Origin: Desulfovibrio desulfuricans
GTDB lineage: Bacteria; Desulfobacterota; Desulfovibrionia; Desulfovibrionales; Desulfovibrionaceae
Length of the DNA stretch: 64,000 nt
NCBI RefSeq assembly: GCF_024460775.1
Contig: NZ_JANFYZ010000005.1
Span: forward strand, 62,001-126,000
Reading direction: 5' to 3'
Part shown: positions 57,412-64,000 of the stretch, in pieces
How positions within the stretch are numbered: position 1 is the first letter of the stretch
How the letters are laid out: the number at the start of each line of letters is the position of its first letter
Position numbers and translations under genes: made by a program
Notes under the pieces: model-generated
The model's database searches: none
Told to the model about the DNA's origin: nothing
What the model saw: the letters and a program-made list of their open reading frames with translations, nothing else

Positions 57412-58320
57412 ATGGACATTCAATTTTTTATAGAGCTCTTTTTCGGCGGTTTAACCCGGGGCAGCATTTATGCGCTGATCGCCCTCGGCTATACGCTGGT
57501 TTACGGCATTATCGGGCTCATCAATTTTGCCCATGGCGAAGTGTATATGCTGGGCTCATTCACGGCCCTGCTAATAGCTGGCGCGCTTGGCGTCTATGGC
57601 TTCCCTGCTGGCGGCATTCTTATTGTGGCGGCTCTTGCGGCCATAGTCTGGTGTTCCGCCTACGGCTATACGCTGGAAAAGGTCGCCTACAAGCCCCTGC
57701 GGGGCGCACCGCGCCTGTCGCCGCTTATCTCTGCCATCGGTATGTCCATCTTTTTGCAAAACTATGTGCTGCTTGCGCAGACATCCGACTTTGTGCCTTT
57801 TCCCAACCTGCTGCCGGAAATGGATTTTCTTGAGCACATCGACTACGTCATGGGTGCCAGCGACTTTCTCATCCTGATGGTCAGCACCTTTGCCATGGTT
57901 TCGCTCTCGCTTTTCATCCACTACACCCGCATGGGCAAAGCCATGCGCGCCACGGCCCAAAACCGCAAGATGGCCCTTTTGCTCGGCATCAATGCCGACC
58001 GCATCATCTCCCTCACGTTCATCATCGGTTCCGCCCTGGCGGCCCTTGGCGGCGTGCTTATCGCCTCGCACATGGGGCAGGTCAACTTTGGCATCGGTTT
58101 TCTGGCTGGGCTTAAGGCCTTTACCGCCGCAGTGCTCGGCGGCATCGGCTCCATCCCCGGCGCAATGGTGGGCGGGCTTGTGCTTGGCCTGGCCGAAAGC
58201 TTCACCACGGGCTATTTTTCCGGCAACTACGAAGACATGCTGGCCTTCGGCATTCTTATCCTCATTCTCATTTTCAGGCCCGACGGAATCTTGGGCAAAG
58301 CCACAGTGCAGAAGGTGTAG
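57412..58320 (+). CDS. livH: Branched-chain amino acid ABC transporter permease LivH
   Basis: 302 residues, about eight membrane helices. Family features are GLTRGSIYALIALGYTLVYGIIGLINFAHGE and the coupling-helix region RATAQNRKMALLLGINADRIIS. It forms the membrane channel with LivM. The stop is two bases before the livM start. Confidence 0.93.
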   Translation: MDIQFFIELFFGGLTRGSIYALIALGYTLVYGIIGLINFAHGEVYMLGSFTALLIAGALGVYGFPAGGILIVAALAAIVWCSAYGYTLEKVAYKPLRGAPRLSPLISAIGMSIFLQNYVLLAQTSDFVPFPNLLPEMDFLEHIDYVMGASDFLILMVSTFAMVSLSLFIHYTRMGKAMRATAQNRKMALLLGINADRIISLTFIIGSALAALGGVLIASHMGQVNFGIGFLAGLKAFTAAVLGGIGSIPGAMVGGLVLGLAESFTTGYFSGNYEDMLAFGILILILIFRPDGILGKATVQKV

Positions 58321-58322
58321 CC

Positions 58323-59543
58323 ATGCAGCGCATACTTAAAGCCGCCATCGCCGCCCTGTGGTTCATGTTGCTCACCCTGCCGGTGCTGGGTATCAAGCTG
58401 AACGTGGCGGCAAAAACCGTTGTTTGGCGTTTTGACCGCATATTGGCTCTTGGCGCAGGCATTTTTGTGCTTGCACTTATCTGGGACTGGTGCTTCAGCC
58501 GTAAAGCTGCTGGCGCCAAGATCATCACCCTGCCCAAGTGCTTCAATCTGGCAGAGATTATTGAATCATTCAGAAACAGCGCTGGCCTCCGCCTTGGCGG
58601 GCTTGCCGTGCTTGCCGTTGTGCTCATCGGCATGCCTCTGGTCAGCTCCTTCTACCAGACCAACATCATGATCTCCGCCCTGCTGTACGTCATGCTGGCG
58701 CTGGGCCTGAACATCGTTGTGGGTCTGGCGGGCCAGCTTGTGCTTGGCTACGTGGCTTTTTACGCCATTGGCGCGTATACATACGGCCTGCTGAACCAGT
58801 ATTTCGGCCTCGGCTTCTGGACCTGCCTGCCCATCGGCGGTTTCCTCACCGTGCTTTTCGGCCTTGGCCTGGGCTTTCCCGTGCTGCGGCTGCGTGGCGA
58901 CTACCTCGCCATTGTGACCCTGGGCTTTGGCGAAATTGTGCGCCTCACCCTGCAAAACTGGAACACCGTCACCGGCGGCCCACGCGGCGTCAGCGACATT
59001 CCGCGCCCCGGTTTTTTTGGTATGAGCATGGACATCACCGCGTCCACCACCTACATCTACTATCTGGTGCTGGCCGCAGTTGTGGTTACCATTGTGGTTA
59101 TCACCCGGCTCAAGAATTCACGTGTGGGGCTGGCCCTGCAAGCCCTGCGGGAAGACGAAATAGCCTGCGAGGCCATGGGCGTGGACATCACGCGGGTAAA
59201 ACTTTCGGCCTTTGCGCTCGGCTCCTGCTGGGCTGGCTTTGCCGGGGTAATCTTTGCCGCCAAGACCACCTATATTAATCCCTCCAGCTTTACCTTCATG
59301 GAATCAGCCATGATTCTTTCAATGGTGGTGCTGGGCGGCATGGGTTCCATTGCGGGCGTGGTCATTGCAGCGCTGATTCTCATTCTTGCCCCGGAATATC
59401 TGCGGGCTTTCTCTGACTACCGCATGCTGCTTTTCGGAGCGATCATGGTGATTATGATGCTCTTCCGGCCACAGGGCCTCATCAGCGGCGAACGACGCCG
59501 CTACCGCATCAGCAACCTGCACGGTGCTGAAGGAGGCCGCTGA
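58323..59543 (+). CDS. livM: Branched-chain amino acid ABC transporter permease LivM
   Basis: 406 residues, about ten membrane helices; an N-terminal extension of roughly 100 residues with two helices, as in E. coli LivM. Conserved parts are ALGLNIVVGLAGQLVLGYVAF and ALREDEIACEAMGVDITRVKL, which contacts the ATPases. Its TGA overlaps the livG ATG (TGATG), so they are coupled. Confidence 0.93.
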   Translation: MQRILKAAIAALWFMLLTLPVLGIKLNVAAKTVVWRFDRILALGAGIFVLALIWDWCFSRKAAGAKIITLPKCFNLAEIIESFRNSAGLRLGGLAVLAVVLIGMPLVSSFYQTNIMISALLYVMLALGLNIVVGLAGQLVLGYVAFYAIGAYTYGLLNQYFGLGFWTCLPIGGFLTVLFGLGLGFPVLRLRGDYLAIVTLGFGEIVRLTLQNWNTVTGGPRGVSDIPRPGFFGMSMDITASTTYIYYLVLAAVVVTIVVITRLKNSRVGLALQALREDEIACEAMGVDITRVKLSAFALGSCWAGFAGVIFAAKTTYINPSSFTFMESAMILSMVVLGGMGSIAGVVIAALILILAPEYLRAFSDYRMLLFGAIMVIMMLFRPQGLISGERRRYRISNLHGAEGGR

Positions 59544-60328
59544 TGAAACCGGTACTGGAAGTAAAGGATCTTTCTCAGGATTTTGGCGGTCTCCGCGCGC
59601 TTAACGAGCTTTCGCTCACCGTGAACAGCGGCGAGATCGTTGCCCTTATCGGCCCCAATGGCGCAGGCAAGACCACGTTTTTCAACTGCGTGACCGGCAT
59701 CTACACCCCCACAGAGGGGCAGATGTTTCTGCACGACGCCTCGGGCGACAAGCAGTTGCTCAACGGCAAAAAGCCCCACCTCATCACGGCGATGGGCATG
59801 GCCCGCACGTTCCAGAACATCCGCCTTTTCAGCGAAATGACCGTGCTTGAAAACGTGATGATTGGCCGCCACTGCCGCACCAAGGCGGGCATTTTTGGCG
59901 CGATCGTGCGCGATGGCCGCACCCGCCGTGAAGAGCAGGACTGCATCGACCGCAGCTATGAACTTCTGGAACTGGTGAAGCTTCAGGATTTCTGGAACGA
60001 AACGGCCAACAACCTGCCCTACGGCGCACAGCGGCGGCTTGAAATCGCCCGCGCAATGGCGACCGAGCCGCGCATGCTGCTGCTGGACGAACCCGCAGCG
60101 GGCATGAACCCCCAGGAAACCAACGAACTCAAGGAGCTGGTCTGCTCCATCCGCGACAACCAGCAGCTCTCCATCCTGCTTATCGAGCACGATATGGGCA
60201 TGGTCATGTCGCTTTCCGACCGCATCTACGTCATGGAATACGGCTCCTGCATCGCCACAGGCACCCCCGCTGAAATCCGCACCAACCCCCGCGTCATCAA
60301 GGCCTATCTGGGAGAAAGCGATGCTTGA
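59543..60328 (+). CDS. livG: Branched-chain amino acid ABC transporter ATPase LivG
   Basis: 261 residues. Walker A GPNGAGKTTFFN, Q-loop region ARTFQNIRLF, LivG-type signature LPYGAQRRLEIARAM, Walker B MLLLDEPAAGMNPQE and the switch His in IEHDMGMVMSL. One of the two ATPases that drive uptake. It overlaps livF by eight bases. Confidence 0.94.
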   Translation: MKPVLEVKDLSQDFGGLRALNELSLTVNSGEIVALIGPNGAGKTTFFNCVTGIYTPTEGQMFLHDASGDKQLLNGKKPHLITAMGMARTFQNIRLFSEMTVLENVMIGRHCRTKAGIFGAIVRDGRTRREEQDCIDRSYELLELVKLQDFWNETANNLPYGAQRRLEIARAMATEPRMLLLDEPAAGMNPQETNELKELVCSIRDNQQLSILLIEHDMGMVMSLSDRIYVMEYGSCIATGTPAEIRTNPRVIKAYLGESDA

Positions 60329-61025
60329 GCTGCGTAACGTAGACACCTATTACGGCAACATTCAGGCCCTGCGCGATATTTCGCTGAATATTGAAGAAGG
60401 CGAAATTGTCACCCTGATCGGGGCCAACGGCGCGGGCAAATCCACCACGCTTATGACTATCTGCGGCATCAACCGCCCCAGAAAAGGCGAGATACTCTGG
60501 TACGGCAAGCCCATTCACCAGTTGCCCCCGCACGAAATCGTGACTCTGGGCATTTCGCAGGTACCGGAAGGCCGCCTGATTTTCCCCGATCTGAGCGTCA
60601 GCGAAAATCTCGACCTCGGCGCATTTTTGCGTCGTGATCCGGCAGGCGTGAAGGACGATCTGGACTATGTGTTCAGCCTTTTTCCCATTTTGTCCGAGCG
60701 CCGCAAGCAGGCTGGCGGCACCCTTTCCGGCGGCGAGCAGCAGATGCTTGCCATCAGCCGGGCTCTCATGGGCCGTCCCAAGCTTCTGCTGCTGGACGAA
60801 CCATCCCTTGGCCTCGCCCCCATCATCATTCAGCAGATTTTTTCCATCATCCAGAAGGTCAATTCCAACGGCACCACGGTCTTTCTGGTGGAGCAGAACG
60901 CCAACCAGGCCCTGCGCATCGCCAACCACGGCTATGTTATGGAAAATGGCCGCATAGTCATGCACGACACAGCCGCCAACCTGCTCACCAGCGAAGAAGT
61001 GCGCACAGCCTATCTGGGCATGTAG
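60321..61025 (+). CDS. livF: Branched-chain amino acid ABC transporter ATPase LivF
   Basis: 234 residues. Walker A GANGAGKSTTLM, signature TLSGGEQQMLAISRAL, Walker B LLLLDEPSLGLAP and the H-loop position occupied by FLVEQNANQAL, as is normal for LivF. It ends the liv operon; a strong terminator follows at 61081. Confidence 0.94.
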   Translation: MLELRNVDTYYGNIQALRDISLNIEEGEIVTLIGANGAGKSTTLMTICGINRPRKGEILWYGKPIHQLPPHEIVTLGISQVPEGRLIFPDLSVSENLDLGAFLRRDPAGVKDDLDYVFSLFPILSERRKQAGGTLSGGEQQMLAISRALMGRPKLLLLDEPSLGLAPIIIQQIFSIIQKVNSNGTTVFLVEQNANQALRIANHGYVMENGRIVMHDTAANLLTSEEVRTAYLGM

Positions 61026-61080
61026 ACCGCTGTCCCCATAGCGGCGCGAAACCAGTACCCTTGCTGCAATCGATAGTAAC

Positions 61081-61113
61081 GCGGTGCGTTTGCCTGGCAA
61101 ACGCACCGCGTTT
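61081..61113 (+). terminator. liv operon terminator
   Basis: A perfect 13-bp stem GCGGTGCGTTTGC/GCAAACGCACCGC with loop CTG, followed by GTTTT. Confidence 0.9.
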
Positions 61114-61219
61114 TATGTGCGGAGCCAAACTGAAGCGTGCATGCTTCTGCCGCGTGTATTCCCGAGCCGCAGCACAGGACACGTGCCTACTCCGCCTGCC
61201 CATCTTTCCCTCAAAAGCA

Positions 61220-61256
61220 AAGCCGCCACCGACAGGCAGTCGGCAGCGGCTTTTGA
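61220..61256 (-). terminator. RNase J terminator
   Basis: On the minus strand AAAGCCGC-TG-CCGAC pairs with GTCGG-TG-GCGGCTTT. It lies 78 bases beyond the RNase J stop and ends in a T-containing run. Confidence 0.65.
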
Positions 61257-61333
61257 GCGGTACTGAAGCTATTAGGGAAGAAGGATTACCCCTCAGCCCC
61301 GCAATAATCTGGATAGTTATCTGTAGCTTTGCC

Positions 61334-62992
61334 CTAGACTTCGCTGATGACGGGCACGACCACGGGGTCACGCTCCAGCACACGGCGGAAGAAACGCCGC
61401 AGCGAAGAACGAATGCCTTCCTGCAAGCGTCCAAGCTGACCGGGGCGGGCCGCTTCAATCTCATCCAGCACCAGGCACTTGGCGTCTTCCAGCAAGTGGC
61501 TGTAGTGCTGCTCGAACACAAAACCTTTGGAGATCATTTCCGGCCCGTGCAGTATGCTGCCGGTTTCTGAATCAACCACCAGCACCACAATGACCATGCC
61601 TTCATCACCCAGAATGCGGCGCTCCTTGAGCACGGCGTAGCCCACATCGCCCACGCCCTTGCCGTCCACGAGCGTACACTCGACCGGAACGCGCTGTTCC
61701 AGGCGGAAAGAGTCTTTGAGCAGGGTAAGGGGCAGCCCGTCTTCCAGCAGGATGACGTTGTCCTGCTCCACGCCGCATTCAACAGCAAGGCGGCCATGCT
61801 TGACCAGATGCTGGTATTCGCCGTGCACAGGCACAAACAGCGTGGGGCGCACAGCCTCAAGCATATCGCGCAGTTCTTCGCGCTGGCCGTGCCCCGAGGC
61901 ATGGATGGCGTGAACACTTTCATAAAGCACTTCTGCGCCGATGCGGTACATTTCGTTGATCAGCCGGGAGATGGCCTTGGCATTGCCGGGGATCATACGC
62001 GAACTCATGACCACGGTATCGCCCTTGCGGATCTCCAGCTGTCTGTGGCCGCCAAGCACCATGCGCGACAAGGCGGAGAGCGGTTCGCCCTGCGCGCCTG
62101 TCACCACCAGCACGATCTGGTCGTCCGGCAGGTCGGGTACGCCGTTGTGCGCGTTGAAAAACGAAGGCGGCAGCTTGGCAATGCCAAGATCTCGCGCCAT
62201 TTCGATATTGTTCGCCAGCGACTTGCCGCTGATGACCACCGTGCGCCCATGCTCGCGGGCAAGGTCAAAAACTTCCTGAATACGCTGAATATGGCTGGAA
62301 AACAGCGTGATGACGATGCGCCCTTCGGCCTTGGCGAATATCTTGTCCAGCGAATCCTTGACCTCGCGCTCCGTAAGGGAACGCCCCTCGCGCACGATGT
62401 TGGTGGAATCCGAAAGCAACAACCGTGCGCCGTCCGGCCCGGCAAAATTGCGGAAAAGATTCAGGTCGGTGCCTGTGGCGTCGAGAGGGTGCGGGTCAAT
62501 CTTGAAATCGCCGCTGTGCACCACACGGCCCACGGGCGTTTCTACGCCCAGACCAAAGCCTTCGGGAATGGAGTGACAGACGGGGAAAAAATGAAAGGTC
62601 AGGTCGCCCAGAGGCAACACGGTGTTGATATCGACAGGGCACAGCTCCACCCAATCCAGAATCTCCCGCTCCCTGAGCTTGTGTTCCACAAGCGCCAGGG
62701 TAAAGCGCGAGCCATAGATGCGGGTACCCTTGATTTCAGGCACAATCCAGGGCAGTGCGCCAATGTGATCCTCATGCCCGTGCGTCAGCACAATGCCGAG
62801 CAGCTTGTCCTTGATGCCGCTGACAGCGCCAAAGTGCGGGATAACAACGTCCACGCCAAGGTGGGCGTCGTCAGGAAACATGAGGCCGCAATCAACCATC
62901 ACCACGCCGCCGGAGGTTTCCCACAGCTGACAGTTGAGGCCGATCTCTCCCAGCCCCCCGAGGGGGGTAATGTTCAAATAAGGTTCATTCAT
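61334..62992 (-). CDS. rnj: Ribonuclease J
   Basis: 552 residues, the usual RNase J length. The metallo-beta-lactamase zinc motif is LTHGHEDHIGALPW; the beta-CASP motifs include SDSTNIVREG and AIHASGHGQREELRDM, and the C-terminal RNase J domain is present. It degrades and processes RNA with endonuclease and 5' exonuclease activity in the cytoplasm. The start ATG 62992 has no recognisable ribosome site (GCGATTACGA ahead), so initiation may be unusual or weak. It is transcribed in the same direction as the TolC-like gene upstream. Confidence 0.93.
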   Translation of the reverse strand: MNEPYLNITPLGGLGEIGLNCQLWETSGGVVMVDCGLMFPDDAHLGVDVVIPHFGAVSGIKDKLLGIVLTHGHEDHIGALPWIVPEIKGTRIYGSRFTLALVEHKLREREILDWVELCPVDINTVLPLGDLTFHFFPVCHSIPEGFGLGVETPVGRVVHSGDFKIDPHPLDATGTDLNLFRNFAGPDGARLLLSDSTNIVREGRSLTEREVKDSLDKIFAKAEGRIVITLFSSHIQRIQEVFDLAREHGRTVVISGKSLANNIEMARDLGIAKLPPSFFNAHNGVPDLPDDQIVLVVTGAQGEPLSALSRMVLGGHRQLEIRKGDTVVMSSRMIPGNAKAISRLINEMYRIGAEVLYESVHAIHASGHGQREELRDMLEAVRPTLFVPVHGEYQHLVKHGRLAVECGVEQDNVILLEDGLPLTLLKDSFRLEQRVPVECTLVDGKGVGDVGYAVLKERRILGDEGMVIVVLVVDSETGSILHGPEMISKGFVFEQHYSHLLEDAKCLVLDEIEAARPGQLGRLQEGIRSSLRRFFRRVLERDPVVVPVISEV

Positions 62993-63034
62993 TCGTAATC
63001 GCTTTTGGCGGCGCGGCTAAGGTCGTGCCGTCGC

Positions 63035-64000
63035 TCAACGCCGCATAAGATCAGGGTGAAATTCGCCCATGGCCACATATAATTGCGCCAGAGCGGTCAG
63101 ATAATCGGCTTTTGCTCCTGTTAACGTCGCCTGAGCGGTGGTGAGCTTGGACGAAGCGTCCAGCACGTCAAAGTTGGTGCCCACCTGCTCCTGATAACGG
63201 GCCAATGCCACATTGTATGCCTCAGTAGACTGCTCCACGCCCTTTTCCGCCACGGTTATCCGTTTGGCGGCTTCCTGCACGGCAAGCAGTTTCGACTTGA
63301 TGTCGTAGCCAACGCTGAGTTTCAGGTCTTCTTCGGCATAGCGCATCTTTGTGACCAGCCAGCCTGCCTCTTTGTCGGCATAGTACGTGGTTCCCCACTG
63401 AAAAACGTCCCAGGTGGCCCGGGCGCCCACTTCCCATACGGAGCTGCGTGAACCCCGGTCGCCCTTTTCCTGCAGATCAAGCGAATTGCCGCTCTGCGAA
63501 ACATTGTAATAGGCTTCCACCTGCGGATAATAGCCGCTCTGCACGGCCTGCTGCGATTTGCCCGCGATTTCCACCGAGCGCGCCGCCATGTAAAGATCGG
63601 GCCGCTGGCGGTAGGCCGCTTCAAGGCACTGCTCCAGCGACCGGGTAAAGGGCACATGGGCAAGCTTGCCGGTAAACTTGATCTTGGCCGTGGCGGGCAG
63701 CCCCAGCAAGGTATTCAGCTTGGCAAGGCTGGTGTCGCGGCTGTTTTCGACCTGAATCAAGGTATTCTCGGCCTGGCGCACGTCCACTTCTGCCTGGAGC
63801 ACATCCAGCCGGGGGCGAAGACCTACGCCAAAAAAGGCCGTGGTGATGCGCAGCTGATCCTGTAACCGGGCCAGAGCGTCACGCTGGCTGCGCACGCTTT
63901 CTTCATAGCGCAGATAGTTCAGAAACTGGGTCTGAACATTTTCTGTCATGGAGAGTTCGGCATTGCGCACTGAGGCTTTATCGCTGTCGGCCTGAAGGGC
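63035..64000 (-). CDS. TolC-like outer-membrane efflux protein, C-terminal part (5' end beyond window)
   Basis: 322 codons up to the window edge with no start reached; the apparent GTG at 63970 is internal because the frame continues upstream through ALQADSDKAS. Helical repeats of the outer-membrane efflux family are clear: FGVGLRPRLDVLQAEVDVRQAENTL in one half and RYQEQVGTNFDVLDASSKLTTAQATL in the other, the pseudo-repeat of TolC. It provides the outer-membrane tunnel for type I secretion or RND pumps. Its partner genes would lie outside the window; the RND operon at 26-30 kb lacks such a gene. Confidence 0.88.
   Translation of the reverse strand, partial: ALQADSDKASVRNAELSMTENVQTQFLNYLRYEESVRSQRDALARLQDQLRITTAFFGVGLRPRLDVLQAEVDVRQAENTLIQVENSRDTSLAKLNTLLGLPATAKIKFTGKLAHVPFTRSLEQCLEAAYRQRPDLYMAARSVEIAGKSQQAVQSGYYPQVEAYYNVSQSGNSLDLQEKGDRGSRSSVWEVGARATWDVFQWGTTYYADKEAGWLVTKMRYAEEDLKLSVGYDIKSKLLAVQEAAKRITVAEKGVEQSTEAYNVALARYQEQVGTNFDVLDASSKLTTAQATLTGAKADYLTALAQLYVAMGEFHPDLMRR

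Larger units (their letters stand above)
61026..61333. other. Convergent intergenic region
   Basis: 308 bases between the liv operon and RNase J. It holds a terminator for each side (61081-61113 and 61220-61256). I see no gene in it. Confidence 0.6.

Noticed and set aside
63035-64000. TolC-like gene as the partner of the RND pump at 26-30 kb
   Set aside because: It is 33 kb away, and its own 5' neighbours are outside the window; the link cannot be supported.

Overview
The window looks like chromosome of a sulfate-reducing Desulfovibrio-type bacterium. The evidence is a periplasmic Tat-exported [NiFe] hydrogenase with its maturation protease, HmcE/HmcF-like and DsrM/DsrK-like membrane redox modules, a c3-family cytochrome, linked Rrf1/Rrf2-type regulators, and an IscA/HesB-like gene whose conserved cysteine codon is TGA. 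Coding DNA is GC-rich with strong third-position GC bias, so long antisense open frames are common shadows. No phage, insertion sequence or CRISPR array was seen.

Layout. 1-5.1 kb (minus): mfd, a SurA-like lipoprotein and the start of surA. 5.2-10.1 kb: a selenium-flavoured block. It holds a Cys-type IscA-like gene, a tandem paralogue with an in-frame TGA (probable selenocysteine) followed by a bacterial SECIS-like hairpin, pyrR, and then a yedE / tusA-like / DUF3343 / YjeF-like operon, the family set associated with selenium use. 10.3-16.7 kb: an MprF/YbhN-type membrane protein, greA with a terminator inside its own leader, an AI-2E family permease, a D,D-carboxypeptidase and metY. 17.1-20.5 kb: hynB-hynA and a maturation protease. 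20.7-23.3 kb (minus): DUF523 and a small partner; a YeiH-type transporter with a previously uncalled 54-residue membrane protein. 23.7-23.9 kb: tRNA-Gln and tRNA-Glu. 24.1-31.3 kb: dpaL, a GNAT gene, and an RND pump operon divergent from a MerR regulator with a textbook 19-bp-spacer promoter.

31.5-35.6 kb: an unusual signalling trio: STAS protein, membrane SpoIIE phosphatase fused to an RsbW-type kinase domain, and a protein with a degenerate diadenylate-cyclase-like C-terminus. 36.1-44.5 kb: rpoB and rpoC, here separated from the ribosomal protein genes that normally precede them. 45.3-53.1 kb: AT-rich intergenic DNA surrounding two electron-transfer modules: a triheme cytochrome with HmcE/HmcF-like proteins, and a DsrM/DsrK-like pair without JOP. 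Between them lie rrf1-rrf2-like genes and a second, cysteine-bearing Rrf2 regulator.

53.1-64 kb: a duplicated intergenic repeat, an EamA exporter divergent from a MocR regulator, a complete branched-chain amino acid ABC operon (livJHMGF-like), RNase J and the C-terminal part of a TolC-like protein cut by the window end.

Most notable: the Sec/Cys HesB pair, a short TGA-containing leader ORF with a SECIS-like hairpin before yedE, a 119-bp structured repeat at two distant intergenic sites with compensatory stem changes, and the STAS/SpoIIE/DAC-like trio.
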